Below the pieces are notes generated by a model, which was not told the DNA's origin, did no database searches, and saw only the letters and a list, made by a program, of their open reading frames with translations. From positions 24,924,849 through 24,988,848 of the forward strand of contig JBOZIK010000001.1 of NCBI GenBank assembly GCA_051453625.1: 64,000 bases of DNA. The letters run 5' to 3'. The position numbers and the translations under genes were made by a program. The stretch comes from Welwitschia mirabilis (Eukaryota; Gnetophyta; Gnetopsida; Welwitschiales). This document shows positions 43,712 to 57,189 of this stretch, piece by piece (position 1 is the stretch's first letter; each line of letters starts with the position of its first letter).

Positions 43712-43892
43712 AAAGAGAGTGCTATCTTATAAGGAAACTCTCACTTATTATAAGGTTTGTGATGTGCTTGGGAAAACCACTATTTTCCTATAAGAAAGAG
43801 AGTGTTTTATTGTGAGGAGACTCTCACTTGTTTTAAGGTTGCTGATGAACCAAAAAAAGACTCTTTTCTTATAGGTCAAGAATAGCTATAGG
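43712..43892 (+). repeat. Tandem subrepeats of about 83 bp in copia LTR
   Basis: Units start aaagagagtg at 43,712 and 43,795. A further unit is cut by the gap and its tail is seen at 43,993. Each unit carries GAGAGT and ACTCTC 16 bases apart, and later a ctattttc.tataag tail. The 5' LTR has the same array at 23,988-24,155. Confidence 0.8.
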
Positions 43893-44220
43893 NNNNNNNN
43901 NNNNNNNNNNNNNNNNNNNNNNNNNNNNNNNNNNNNNNNNNNNNNNNNNNNNNNNNNNNNNNNNNNNNNNNNNNNNNNNNNNNNNNNNNNNNAGAATCTA
44001 ATTTGATATAAGATTATTGGTGCACAAAAATACCACTATTTTCTTGTAAGTCAAGAATATTTGAAGGTGTCAGTAGAACCTACCCTCTATGTATGGATGT
44101 ACTTAGGTTGGAAAACCATGTTATATTGGTAATATTTTTCATTATGCTCTTTTAATATTGTGTTTTATTTTTATTTGGTGAAACTCATTTACTCCTTTCC
44201 TCTGAGTTTAATAATCCTCA

Positions 44221-45560
44221 TATGTGTTTTTCCCTTAGATGATAATAAGACAAATGGAACTGACAATGATAAAATAACTAGAATTTTTTTATTTATATAA
44301 CAAATTACTACTTATTACTATACAGGTGTGGAAGATAACATATAAAAAATAATGAAAGTATTAATAACCATTAGTAAAGAAATTCATGATAGTTAAAGTT
44401 ATTTTGTAAAAATTTTACATAGTTGAAGTAATCATGTAGGATAACTATTAATGATTTACATTTTCTTATTCTTTTCTAACATTGATTAAGATCATTATAG
44501 TGGTCAATAGAAATTTCTAAAGGCAATATATTTGGCTTTGTAAATTTTCTTCTTAATTAAGATCATTGTGGATTGATCCTAAGAAAGATACTTTTTGCAA
44601 AGAATAAATAATTGAATAAGATCCTTATCATGAAATTTATGATCATATGCTAAAATAATAAAATATTTTATTTACTAAAATCATCTAGAGTAGTTTTAAG
44701 TGATTTAGAAAACTTTGAAAGTTAAATTGATAAAGATTGTTATGATCATCTTTAGTGATGGTACAAACTATAAGAGGAAAAAATCAAGATGATCATGTTA
44801 ATGGGTAGATTTGTATGATGCATGCATATCAGTGCATTACTCATTAAATAATTGTTTACAATAGGCATATACCAGCATGCATGATTATAGTAGTTTGATA
44901 ATGGCTATATTGGAATTTACCAAGTCTCAAAATGTTTAAAATGGATATTCAAAAAACAATTATTAATCCCATAAAACATACTCAGAACATATATTGGATC
45001 AAATAATCATAGAAAGTAGCACTCTAAAAATCAAAATTAGCATGTAAATCAAATTAAACTATCACAAAAATCAATAATTTGCATAAATTCTTTAAACTAT
45101 CAAAAAACATTTCTTAGAAATAATATTAATTAGGGATGATTTTTCACATTAAAAATATAAAGGAAAAATATTATACCTATCATGTCATTACTATAATATA
45201 GGTTCTTATTTTGTATCAAGATTTACATGCATGTTTTGATTCTAATTCTTCATTAGATTAGAAAAACATGTAATAAACAAAATATGGATGTGTTTTATAT
45301 TAATATTTAAGATAATAACATGAATAATGTAGATTATTTTAAATGTTCTAAAATTATAATTATTTAATTTAGTAATGTAAAAACAAGTGAAATGCATTGC
45401 AAATAAATTATTCATTAATTTTTATTTTAAAAAAATAATTATATGTGATATTGTAACATGCATAAGTAAATAAAAGTTAACAAATGTTAAGTATTAATAA
45501 TAAAACATGATGGCCTTACTAGAACACTACTTAACTAATGCTAATATCACTTAGAGATTT
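44221..45560. other. AT-rich degraded sequence, no feature recognised
   Basis: No open frame above 60 codons, no LTR edge, no palindrome of the gypsy type. Confidence 0.55.
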
Positions 45561-45817
45561 CTCCACATGGTATTCTAACATAATTTCTCATCTTAGAATA
45601 ACATCCCATAGCTTAAGAGGGACCCCTTGAATGTTCAACAAAATCATCCTGCATTAGATCTCTTCTTTTACCTAATAAATCCTCTAACATTTAATGCTAG
45701 AGTTTTATCTTCATTCTAATATTGAATTCTTTGAGTAATTCTTAAGGATGATAGCCCTCCTAATTCATGTAAATATCACACTATGAATAATAATCAACAT
45801 CAACACCAACACCATCA

Positions 45818-46054
45818 TCATTCAAATCCTTTACCTTTATTATTGGATGCTATGAAATAGTGACTTAAGCTTTGAAGATTACCTTTAAGATTAATATCAA
45901 CATTAACCTCTAAATTTGACTTTGGTAGATAATCATCTAATAATAAATCATCATCAACAATAGCATTGGGATAGCTAAATAGAATCTCTAAATCATCTAG
46001 TTCTTCTTCTAATGTGTCCTTAAGTGTAGTACTTCTTAATGATATCGTATAGAG
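45818..46054 (-). pseudogene. Acidic open frame, possibly C-terminal tail of the hAT transposase
   Basis: 79 codons open on the minus strand without ATG. The product contains LKDTLEEELDDLEILF, DDDLLLDDYLPKSNLEV and LSHYFIASNNKGKGFE. It lies about 0.9 kb downstream of the recognisable hAT segments on the same strand, and hAT transposases of this type often end in an acidic tail. Identity is inferred from position only. A further frame to 45,560 reads ELLKEFNIRM and LGKRRDLMQDDFVEHS, also unidentified. Confidence 0.35.
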
Positions 46055-46979
46055 CTAATCAAGAATCCAATCTATTAATGATGAATTAATTAATAATATC
46101 ATCATATTTGATATCAATATTAATTTTTAGTGCCAAATCATCTCTTATTCTTCTTTGTTTTTATTCTATATAAGATCTATGACATAGTTTTCAATTAAAG
46201 CATATATATGTTAGTTTGCTTAATCTACTGTGTTCTAATTTATTATGATTCTTAGAATGTATATGCTCTAAAATACTTAAATTATGTTTATACCTTATAA
46301 TAAATAGATTTATCTCTTATTAATTATCCAAAAAATAAAAAATACAAAAAATAACAAAAAAGAGTAAAGATCAAAATGCCTATTAATCTATGTAACTTGT
46401 TAATTTTTTAAATTTATTATCAAAAGAGAAACACAATTGAGATAGTATACTTCTCATAGCTTGAGATAACTTAAGAGTGTCATAACCATACTTCTCCCAT
46501 TATCTTGCTACAAATACTAAGTTATAAACATGATATGGAAATAAAAATGAAACTATATAATAATAGATATAAAATTCTAAGAAAGTGATAAATCAGGAGA
46601 ATTAAAAAGAATATTGATTTAATTATTGCTAAGATCAAGTGAAAAATAGAAGGAATACTAAGGGCTTATCTAATGCACCTTTCAATACCTTAGGTTGATT
46701 CATCTCATCATTTGTAGCTTGTTAATAAATTGTAAGATGCAAAGTCAACTTCTCTTATAACTTCTTAAATTCCAAATCTAGTAAAACATCACTATCATCA
46801 AATGAGTATATTTTATTAATAACTTATGAATATAACATTATAAATAAATTAACACCATTAAATTATAGTCATTAATCAATAAAAATGTTTATAAATAAGC
46901 TATTACACATTTATACAAACTATGAAAGAACTACAAAATTAAAGATAAGCTAAATCTTTAAAGTTTCAATGTTTCATAC

Positions 46980-48420
46980 CTTTTAAGAAACTATTATAAC
47001 TCTTTTTTATTATTAAGATTATCATAATTTTCCAAATTAATCTTTGGATTTATAAAATATGCCACAATGTTGAAATTAATTTGTAACATTATGACTCATC
47101 TATTCTTAGTGAATCCCTTTATTTTATTTTTCATTTCTTCATATTTCATTTTCTTAATGTTCAATGCACTTGCATTTCATTTTAGTCATAACACCATAAA
47201 CATAACCCATAAATGAATTATCAAAATTCATCAACCTTCATAACTTCATTAACAAATTTAAGAGGTATCAAATTATTAAGTGAAATCACTTTAACATATT
47301 CTCATGATGAAACCATGAAATTATATAATAGAATATTAAAATAAATGTATTCTTTTTTCTCCTTATCTTTAGAATGAGAGAGATCATATACTAGAATATC
47401 TTCTCAACTATCGGTTATAAATATGATCATCAGATATGAATGTTTTACAAAATTATCCCTTAGGAGAACTTTACAAGTAATCTTAAGAAGGAATATCAAA
47501 TTACTAATTGGGATATAGAAATATATGCATCAAATCCTTCTTAAACTTACTGACACTTTGTAATATTATAAAGGATTTAGAAAGTAACACCTAGCATTTC
47601 TAACTATCTATCCTTATGTACTTTTAAAGAAAGGAATAAGTAAAGTCATGTGCATAGATAGACTTGCAAATATATTTTGATTATCTAATGACATGCAATA
47701 ATATCAATAAGCAATTATCATAAAGTGGATATTAAATGAATGTAATGAAAACATGCAATAAAAAAGGATGAAGGAAATAATATTAAAATGAATTTTCAAA
47801 AGTGTTAATTTCTTAAATCTTAATGAAAATTTAACTTATAGTCTTAATCTAAGGAAAGGTATCTATGTCCTCAATCAATAAGTTCAATAAATGGGTGTAT
47901 GATTAGTTTGATCTAATACTCAAGCATGGTGAAAATAATACAAGCATATGTTAGTACTATTGTGTAATTGACCTACTTACATAATCAACCCAAACGAAAA
48001 CTAACATATGTAAGAATAAATTGTTTGAAGTTTTTTCCCAATTAAAAGCAATGCAACTATAATATCAGTAGTAATTAGTGAATTTAACAAAAAATGTAAT
48101 GCTTTAAATTACTAAATTAATTTTATGAAAATGAAATTAAAATTAAATACAAGATTATTTCTTATTATCTTGAACATGTACCTATGTAACATTGCCTAGA
48201 TCAACTTGTCGAATGATATCCTTATAGAAATTAAACATGAAGTATGCATCCTTAACTTTACTAGATGTATTAATGGACTTGATGAACATGATACCTTTCT
48301 TAGAGCTAACAAAAATTTAACTAAAAAAAATTTAATGAGATATATTCCTCTATGATCAATTCATAGATCCATGATCATTAAATAACCAATTTTTATACTA
48401 ATAAATTGATTGTCTATCAT
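46980..48420 (-). pseudogene. hAT-family transposase remnant (DUF659-type)
   Basis: Three segments in correct order on the minus strand. At 48,170-48,320 one frame reads FVSSKKGIMFIKSINTSSK, KDAYFMFNFYKDIIRQVDLG, matching the DUF659 pattern ..NFLV.SPKG..FLKSIDAS....LF.LLD..V..VG..NVVQV. Near 47,200-47,240 comes MGYVYGVMTKMKCKCIEH, matching MG.IYEAMDRAKEAI. Near 47,030-47,100 comes LQINFNIVAYFINPKINLE, matching QLHRPLHAAGYFLNP.F.Y. Stops and frameshifts separate them. No terminal inverted repeats or 8-bp target repeats were located. Confidence 0.6.
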
Positions 48421-49840
48421 ATGTTATGTAATTCTATTACATAAATTTTCCAATAAGGATGTGCAAAGTTAATAATAAAAAGTAGATAGCTACTCAACAC
48501 TAGTAATATGATGTTGATGTCATGACTATATTATTAGTACACTATTATACATAATATAAAACCTAATAAAACAAAACATACATGAGAAAGCAAGAGAATG
48601 ATACACATTTATTAATTTATAGTTAATGATATGATGACATCTATAAGTCTTTACTTAACTTAATGATGTAATCAATAATCTCTAGAAATTCTAAAGTACT
48701 AAAGGCTTAGAAAGGAATCATAATATCATATAAAAGTTTGGTTAAGCATGATCATAAGACATCATGTCTTTATTTGTTAAAATTCATGCTAAGTAAGGTA
48801 TCTTACCTAATGGAATTAGTATTGGAAATATGAGTAATAGCAATATATGAACTTGAAGCTTTTTCCTTTTGAAAGATAAGCCATAATAACAATTGAAATT
48901 AGTAAAAGAAGGAGACATGCATGAAATATAGTTTGAAAAGAGCCTTAACTAATACTAGAGCTTCCTCTCTTAATGGATGTCATAGTCTTCTATGTTTATA
49001 ATTTCAAATTTAAAGTAATTCAATGAGATTTTTCATTACATATTAAATAAATTTCCAAGAAGTATGTTTAAAACAAAAATTAATTTCTAATTGAAACTTT
49101 ACCTTCTTCACCTTACCCATTATAGTTAATTATGTTAAATATTTTAGTTTTACTAACTTAAAGCTAGATCCATTATGTGCATGAATGATTTTACTTGTTT
49201 TAGAAAGATCAAATTTTTCTCTAATTCCAACTGTGGAAATGAAATTTGAGTTATAAAATTTATTTAAAAATATTTTTAATTATTAAGATATCTAAAAAGA
49301 TCAAACAATATCAACCTTCTGAGAAATCATAATTCCTAATAAATTGCAAAAAATAAAATTATTAATTCATTAAATCACTAGAGTTTTAAAAACATGGGGC
49401 ATGAGGTTAAAAATATGATTATGGGTTGTAAATTACAAATATTCTATATAGTGTAACACAAAATACATTTCCAAGAGTATTCTCATATAAAACTATATCA
49501 AAGAATTAAATAGAGCTCATTTACTCTTATAATTTTAATTTTAGAAAGGAAACATAGAGTATTATATTTCAAAAAAGTTGAGTATAAGCAGCTTTAAATA
49601 GATTAATTTTTAATTCATAAAATGTTATCTAATCTTATAAGTTGAATTTTATCATCTATTATTTATATCAATTAAAAACCTAATTGTTTAGATTTGGAAT
49701 TTATATGATTTCATTTCCCTAATATCAAAAAATTAAAAGAAAATCATTACCTATGAAATTTATGAAAGAGACTAACATGCTAATCATGAGTTTAGGAAAT
49801 ATTTGATGTTATGTTTTGAGAGAAGTATTTATGTCCAATT
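48421..49840. other. Degraded sequence, no feature recognised
   Basis: Would contain the N-terminal half of the hAT gene if it was complete, but I could not trace a BED zinc finger or other motif. Confidence 0.5.
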
Positions 49841-49849
49841 CATGGATCT

Positions 49850-50120
49850 TCCATCCTTTTTATCCTACTAAATCAATTATTGTTTTGATGGTAGCCTATT
49901 TTTCTATTGTTATAATCAAGTCCTTTCTCTTATCATAGGCCTATAACAATAAGCTGAGCTTTATATCTCTCAAGGGTATTATCTGCATCATACTTGGTAT
50001 GAAAAATACATTTATTAGATAACATAGTGTATCCTAATGGAAGATTAACCAACTTTCAACTATCATTTTCAACAAGTCTATTATACTCTTCTTTCATGGT
50101 TTTGATATAATGATCATGTT
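49850..50120 (-). pseudogene. Copia reverse transcriptase, N-terminal remnant
   Basis: The minus strand from about 50,100 reads MKEEYNRLVEND, then LPLGYTMLSNKCIFHTKYDADNTLERYKA and QLIVIGL (written with internal stops), matching the copia RT opening (AMKEEY..L..N.TW.LV.LP.G...I..KWVF..K...DG...RYKARLVAKG). The rest of RT to the left is missing. It is part of the minus-strand copia fragment that continues to about 52.6 kb. Confidence 0.65.
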
Positions 50121-50850
50121 AAATGATATATTCAAATGATGCTAACTTATCATTAAAAGTTAAATAAGTCTCATCATCATCCTCAACAAATACATGTAAG
50201 CTTTATCTAGTTCTAATTTTTCCCTTCTCATCATCAGGAAGATCTTGTAGAGTAGAGTCTTAGTGCTTTATCTTTATCTTTTGGCACTATTAGCATTCTT
50301 GATAGGACTTTCTAATGAGTTGATACTAAAAACATGTTCATAAGACATATGTAAGTAAAATTTCTCAATTCTTATAGGTTGCACAATAGTGGATACATCC
50401 TTCTCCTCCCCTACCCCCTCTCCCTTTTTTCCTTCTCAGCTATAAGATACTAAGCATCAAATATGTTATTAGGTATGAAGAAGAATGTATCTTAAAAGAA
50501 TCAAACTAAGAACCATTCTGTACTATTTTTGGAAAGATGACATTATGATTTTTTGATGCATAGGAAGGTTCACATGATATCCCTTTTGGATTAATGAATA
50601 ACCAACAAATATATCAATGGGAGTACGTGCACCAAGCTTATCACAATTTTTACAATAGATATGGATATAGAATTTGAAGCCTAACACATGAAGATGTCAT
50701 AGAGTTAGGTTGTAACCATATCAGGTTTTAGTAGAAGAGATACCATTTTTAGAATAATGTCCAATGTAATTATTAAGATTCATCTCAGTACTCACAGTTT
50801 CATCCTAGAGATAGGTTTTACAACCATAGAAATACATCATATATCATATC
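50121..50850 (-). pseudogene. Copia integrase-RT connector, degraded
   Basis: Expected linker between integrase and RT. Only weak acidic segments (FVEDDDETYLTF near 50,165-50,200) are readable. Confidence 0.4.
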
Positions 50851-50859
50851 ATATCCATG

Positions 50860-51400
50860 ATGGTTTTGTTCAATCATTTAATAATGCCATTTTTTGGTGT
50901 TCTTAGGCAAGTATTTAGATGTTGAATTCCTTATAAAGAAAGATATTTCTTGAATTCTATAGATGTGTGTTCACCATCATTATCAAAGTGGAAAACTTTT
51001 ATCTTACATTCTAATTCATTTTCCACTATTTACTTGAAAATTTTAAAGTTTTATAAACCATGAGACTCAAAGTCATAAAGTACATCTAAGACATTTACAA
51101 GTAGTCATCAATGAATCAAATAGAATAATGAAATCCTTGAAGTATAAGCACTAATATTAGACCATATAGAGCACTGTGAATAATCAAAAGTTTAGGATTA
51201 ATATAGAATTTTCTTAGTGCAAAATGCTATTGAGTTGATTTATCCATTATATATGCTTTACACTATGGAAAAAATCTTGTGGAATGAATAAAATAAGTTG
51301 ATGATTATTCTTACACATTGCATTCAATATATAACTAGTAGGATGTTCTAATCAAGCATGCCATAGTAGAGAGGGGGAAATGTCATCTTATGAAATAATG
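50860..51400 (-). pseudogene. Copia integrase core remnant
   Basis: The minus strand near 50,930-51,030 reads VENELECKIKVFHFDNDGEHTS then IEFKKYLSL, matching the copia integrase motif (VENQ...IK.LRTDNGGEY.S..F..YC...GI). The second catalytic Asp is kept in HFDNDGEH, and the adjoining Gly is Asp. About 51,250-51,390 has a remnant of the preceding zinc-binding domain (LEHPTSYILNAM resembling LGH.S...L..L). Frequent stops. Confidence 0.65.
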
Positions 51401-52280
51401 CATGCAACCTCTAGCATGTTAAAACAGCCTTGAAAAGATATAATATTTTCATCCATATAGCCCTTCATGATAAGATTTTGATTATTATCGTAAATATCAA
51501 TTTATCTATTTGCCATAGAAATAGAATGGTCTTCTTGCATGAAGATTATAAGAAAAAGAAGATAAGACCTTAAAGAGGGAACATAAAATATTTGATATAA
51601 TTTGTAGAGAAAGAGATGTTAAGTGTAACCAAATCATATCCTTCTATTAAAACTGGAGTTCTATCTACTAAATAGACTTTATTAGGCACTTCAACATAAT
51701 CATCTCTTTTGTAAGTTATATACCTAGTGGCATTACTGTTGAGAATTCATATCTTATCAATAGGTAGATGCTTACTCATATATACAAAATCATAACATTA
51801 AAAGAAAACATTGGATTTATGGAATTTAGTATTTTTGGGAAAAATAAAATTCTTAGTGACTATATTAGTTTTAGGTATAGATTTGATCTTCTTTCAAGGT
51901 ATTCTACAGAAGTTGATGATGTGACCTTTTCTTATATAATAAAGAATTAACACTTGTTCTTATTAGAACTATTATTACTCTAAGTTGATTTATTATTTTA
52001 TTGAGTTTGATGACATTGATGTGTAGGATCTAAATATTTCTTTTGAATAGTCTAATTCTTACCATTCTACTTATCTTTAGAAAAAATGAATTTGCTCAAA
52101 GACCATTTATGTTGTCAAGGTTTATCATGAGAATCAAAACTTTGAAAGTAGTATCACAGGATGAAAAGCATATGAAGTTAAATTAAACTTTGAGATAATG
52201 AGATATTTATTAAGTGTGTCAAATTTTATTTGAGAAAGTTACTTACTTTTATGTGATGAGATAATGTAGTTGCACAAGAA
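51401..52280 (-). pseudogene. Copia Gag-integrase interval, degraded
   Basis: No readable protease or zinc knuckle. A 60-codon plus-strand frame at 51,768-51,950 is a shadow. Confidence 0.4.
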
Positions 52281-53100
52281 TTGATACTCTAAACAAAATA
52301 TAATCAAGTTAATATAATAGATATAAACTTGATTTTGCAAGTCAATCTTAGCTACTTTTTCCTTAATGTATATCATTTGTATAATTAATTATCTTATCGT
52401 TTCGTTATAATAATGTAAATTATTCATTATGGCTATGAGATTAATGAGTTCCAAGTCATTTTTTATATAAAATATGTCATGCAAACTATAAAAGTTCCTA
52501 TAGAAAGATTGATTTTTATTACCCAACTTTTTGTATTGAAAATCTACTAATTCATTCATAATATTGGTCAATTTGAGATTAATAGCTCTCTACAAATATT
52601 CTTTGTCTTAGTTCTAAACAGTCATGTGAATTCTCTTAAAGAAATCCTTGTTAAAACTATAAATATCCATACTTGACATAAAAATCCTCATGCTAATCCC
52701 CCCATAACTAAACATTCCAAATAATGACTCTGATGTTGCTCATAACTGTAATTATCAAACTTAGTGTGAATGAGTCAGATAGCATTTGAAAATTACCCTT
52801 TGAGTTTTTCATGATTAATAAAATTGGAAGAGGAGATGAAAAGTTGTAAGTTATAGTCAATTTTCGGGAGGATCTTGCTCACATCCACAAACAAATAATG
52901 GGTCTATCCATCATACAAAACAATTGTCAACTAGAGAAGAGAAAGAACTAATAAAGGACAAAATGATATAATTGATTTGATAAGGGATTTTTTAGTCATT
53001 CACAAATTCAAATAATCTATCTAAGTTAGAATGACATAACAAAGTGTTAAAAAAGAATCATGATAGAAAGGTTTAGTTAATTTAAAAAGATTATTACTCA
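52281..53100 (-). pseudogene. Copia Gag remnant
   Basis: The minus-strand stretch 52,389-52,571 reads MNELVDFQYKKLGNKNQSFY, RNFYSLHDIFYIKNDLELI and NNLHYYNETI, with the spacing expected for a copia Gag (search for L..LPESY / ..F...L in relatives). Support is mainly from its correct position upstream of the integrase remnant on the same strand. Confidence 0.4.
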
Positions 53101-56100
53101 TATCTACAAGTTGAATGATCTTTTCAATTTATAAGACATGATAAATACCAATGGAAAATCCTAAAAATCCCATAAATAAAATGCCTACTCATGCGAAGAA
53201 TAGAAAAAGAATAAAGTAATCTATTAATGTTTCTTATGTGAGCATAGTAGATGTTTATACAAGAGGTTTAAATTTAATATTAGGTGATGAAATGAAACTT
53301 TGTTAATTTTAAGACTTGCTTCTAATTTGAGTAGTAATAACATCCTCTGTAAGGTTGAAACCATTATCTTCAAACATAGTAAAAAGTATAGTATCAGTAT
53401 CATTTGGTATCTAAGTCATTAGCCAATTTTAGTTACCTTAGCTATACATCCCACTTAGGGGAAATTATGATGTGATGTTAATGATCTACTTATAACTTAG
53501 AATCAGTAAATTTTAAGTTTTCTTTATACTTACGCATCCTTATTAATTTAACAACAAAATCTAAGTAGACCCTTCCATTGTGCCTCTGGGATTCATCCAA
53601 TACACTCTTACTTATCAAGGCATATACAAGAATCTAGACCTCGGGATGCCTAGGGTGTTTCTACTTAATAGAGGCATGAATCTCTATATGATCTAAGCTA
53701 TATAGTTATGGTAGTTAAAAATACATAATAGGCTCAAAAGATAACATACATGACACAGATCGATGCCTATGTAAGGATTTCTATGCTTGTCACTAACTAA
53801 GATTTATTACTGATTAAAACATTAATTGTTTAAGAGTAAATGTGATACCCTTTATTTCCTTATTCTAAATTAGCACTATATCCCTTCCCCCTCTTTTTCT
53901 ATTTCTTCCTTTTTTAATATTATTACCTAATAGACATAGAAAAACCTAGAATAAAATTTTATGTATTTATGTATTAGCATTTTTATATTCTAAGAAAAAT
54001 AAATCATGTTAAGATTATATATTTACCTATAATTAATTTCTAGATTATTTTGGTTTATAAACAATAGCGATATCATAAGTTTGTGCTATCCATTTATTCC
54101 TAGTTTTTCATCATATAAAAGATATCTTATAAATAGTTGAGGAAATGTAAACTTGTTATAAACATATATAGATAAGTTTAATAATAATACCTAACTAATA
54201 TAATAGGAGGTTGTAACTCTAATTAATGATATTCCAACTTGATATCTGATCATTATCTAGATGTGATCTGGTTTTACTTTAAGTTCTAAATTATACAAAT
54301 GTGGTTTAACTTAATTTTATAGGCTTTCAATTTAGTTTAATATATACCCCTAATATATGTGATAGGGAGTACATGATATGGATGCATGCTTACAAATGAC
54401 CCCCCCTTCTTTGAAGCATCTTTGGATGATGTAACATGATACATCGATGCTAAGGACTTGAGATATTAAGTTGGACTAAGTTCATACATGGATAGGATAG
54501 GAGAGTAGTGATCAAATCCACTTCTATAATGCAATCCACCTTGGTGATGAAATTCAAGTGTGGGGATGAACATTATTAAAATATCTTGATTTAGTCGTGT
54601 TCAATAAATACACCATACAAATGCATGCATACAATTCTAACTAATGTGGATATTTAATAGATTATTTATCTATTTATAATAATTTTAATCATCAATAGGT
54701 TTATTTTATAAAAACAACCATAAAAGAAAACAAGAATATAAGAACATCTTAATATTCAAGATTATAATAATGAAAATCTAGATAAAGGAAATATTGTTTT
54801 TCTTTTCTATCTAGATAAAGGAAATATCATTTTCTTTTTTATTTGAATAATAATAAAAATATTTAAACTATATCAAATCACATCTTAATAATGTATGTAA
54901 AGAAACTAAAACATACCTAGAGATATGCCAATCCTAGAAACATTCTTCCATGATCATATGACAATCTCATGAATTGGTGAAAAGAATGTTAACAAAAGAT
55001 TATAGCTCAATAATAATGGTTAAGATATAAATATTTATCCAAAATTCACATGGATATATTATAAGTCAATAAAAAAAGTGATAATCCAAATACTATTTAT
55101 ATTACTTAAAATACAAAGGTAAAAACTCTTACAAGCATATACATTCAAAGTAAGATAAAGGAAAAAGGTAAAAGAGGTATTTAATAATTAATTAATTATG
55201 AAGCAAAAAATAAATTGTAGTAGTTTTTCAGAGAATAGACACATAATAAGATTTTTCAAATCTAACTTAAACTATCTTGGAATTCTAACAATATTATTTA
55301 TAAGGTTATCATTTAAGGTTAAAAACTATCAAATTTTCTAAAATTATAGTCTTACTACACAATACTAAAATGATTAAAACATTTAAAATACTTTGAGTTT
55401 TTAAATGATTCAAGATGTTTTGAAAAGCTTATTTAATTTCTTACAATTTAGTATGCTAAAGTTTATAGATATTGTAACCGTTAGTTATAAAAACATAAAT
55501 TACTTGCTTAATATTTTTTGTATCTATTTTCTAACATATTTTAATAAATAAATTTTTTTAAAAGTAATTTCCTATCATAAAAATTAATTATTTTTACATC
55601 ATGTTCATAGAATTATCCTATACATTAAAAAAGAATTCAATAATTTATAGCTACTAATTATTAAGCTATGGTGTTTTTATCCTATGACTCTATTTTGGAA
55701 ATTTAACTTTANNNNNNNNNNNNNNNNNNNNNNNNNNNNNNNNNNNNNNNNNNNNNNNNNNNNNNNNNNNNNNNNNNNNNNNNNNNNNNNNNNNNNNNNN
55801 NNNNNNNNNNNNNNNNNNNNNNNNNNNNNNNNNNNNNNNNNNNNNNNNNNNNNNNNNNNNNNNNNNNNNNNNNNNNNNNNNNNNNNNNNNNNNNNNNNNN
55901 NNNNNNNNNNNNNNNNNNNNNNNNNNNNNNNNNNNNNNNNTCCTAATAAGATTTAGCTAATGTATAATAGATAAGAATATAATATTAAAATAAACACGTT
56001 TATCTAAAGTTCTTTTTTTTAGTAGTAAAACCCCTAGTCACATGGCCATAATCATCTATGAGTAACCTTCATTAACAACCACAAGAGATCCCTTATATCT

Positions 56101-57189
56101 CCCTGATATCTTGGTAAGTACTAATGGGAGGAAATAATGTTTTATGACATCTTTATATACAAACTATAAATGATTTCCTAATGCAATATCACATCATTCC
56201 ACTAGAATCTTATTTAGAGATCATAGAAATAATAAGGTAAATCTCTTACTTGGGAAGATTAGTAAGTCTTTGATAGTTAAATATTGATGAAGATCTAAGA
56301 TCAAGAGTTTCTTAGATCCAAGCTTTTAAGATTCAAGCACAAGAAGTAGTAGAATTAAAGAAAGAGAGAGGCAAAAAGGAATGCACTTATATCAAAGAAA
56401 TGAAAAATGGAAAGTATCTTCTTTTACAAGAGATGAAAGGATCTCAATATGTTAATAAATGAAGGCACATAGCTCAAGATCACAAGATCACATGATTTAA
56501 CATTGGTAACTGGGGTGAGTAATAAATAACATTGGAGTACAAAAAGAGATTATATATATGACTCATGCACCTAAATAGGATGAGTAATATTCTTGCTTTA
56601 ATTAGCAATATTAATTACATGCATCATTTCTTCATGCTAGTTGCTTTTTAATCCTNNNNNNNNNNNNNNNNNNNNNNNNNNNNNNNNNNNNNNNNNNNNN
56701 NNNNNNNNNNNNNNNNNNNNNNNNNNNNNNNNNTGGCATAATGAGACAAACTCTTCAAGTCCAATAAATAAAACAATGAGTGTATTATGAAACAAATTCC
56801 CTTACACATCTCAAGAACATAAAAGTTATGATAGAGTAAATCTACTCATTTATCATTTTTGGTGCTAGGTAAGAGTGCATGTACTTGTTCAAATGCTTAT
56901 TAATTTCAAAATGCATAAAATCTATTAATCACATAACACAAGGGTAAAAATGTTTATTCATAATATAGTATACCTATCACATTTACTAAGAATTTAAATG
57001 AGTAAATAAGATGAAAAATATTATTATGTCCTCTTGAAATTTCAACTTTATTAGTTTTATTATGTGATTTTAATTTCTCACATAATGGAATTATCTAATT
57101 TAAATGTTTGGATAGCTTTTCTTATAAAAACCTTTTAATATAGCTTTTATCATTTTCATGGTAAATTATGAAAATTACAAACTAAGGTT
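53101..57189. other. AT-rich degraded sequence with two gaps
   Basis: No gene recognised. N runs at 55,712-55,940 and 56,656-56,733. There is a short local repeat near 54,780-54,840 (ctagataaaggaaatat.tttttctttt. twice). The right LTR of the minus-strand copia fragment, if it existed, could not be delimited. Confidence 0.5.

Larger units (their letters stand above)
13749..44220 (+). mobile_element. Sirevirus-like Ty1/copia element, non-autonomous, hosting two nested insertions
   Basis: The outer element of a nest. The 5' LTR starts TGTTGGAAAATCTAG at 13,749, is interrupted by gypsy-3, resumes at 23,982 and ends at 24,324. Then follow a primer site (24,327), gag (24,378 on), a 3' ORF starting at 27,013 that is interrupted by gypsy-2, a polypurine tract (42,673) and the 3' LTR (42,687-44,220). 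Without the insertions it would be about 8.6 kb. No protease, integrase or RT is found between gag and the 3' ORF, so it lacks pol. Sirevirus affinity is inferred from the gag with a coiled-coil-like tail, the aaaaaggg..ga polypurine tract next to the LTR, and a 3' ORF. No convincing target-site duplication is visible. Confidence 0.78.
42687..44220 (+). repeat. 3' LTR of copia element
   Basis: Matches 13,749-14,744 followed by 23,982-24,324, which proves that gypsy-3 inserted into the 5' LTR. A TATA box lies at 43,266. Tandem subrepeats start at 43,712. A 100-N gap lies at 43,893-43,992. It ends aatcctca. Confidence 0.87.

Noticed and set aside
13744-44225. Target-site duplication for the copia element (acaca on the left, tatgt on the right)
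   Set aside because: The two 5-mers do not match; either decay or recombination removed the duplication.
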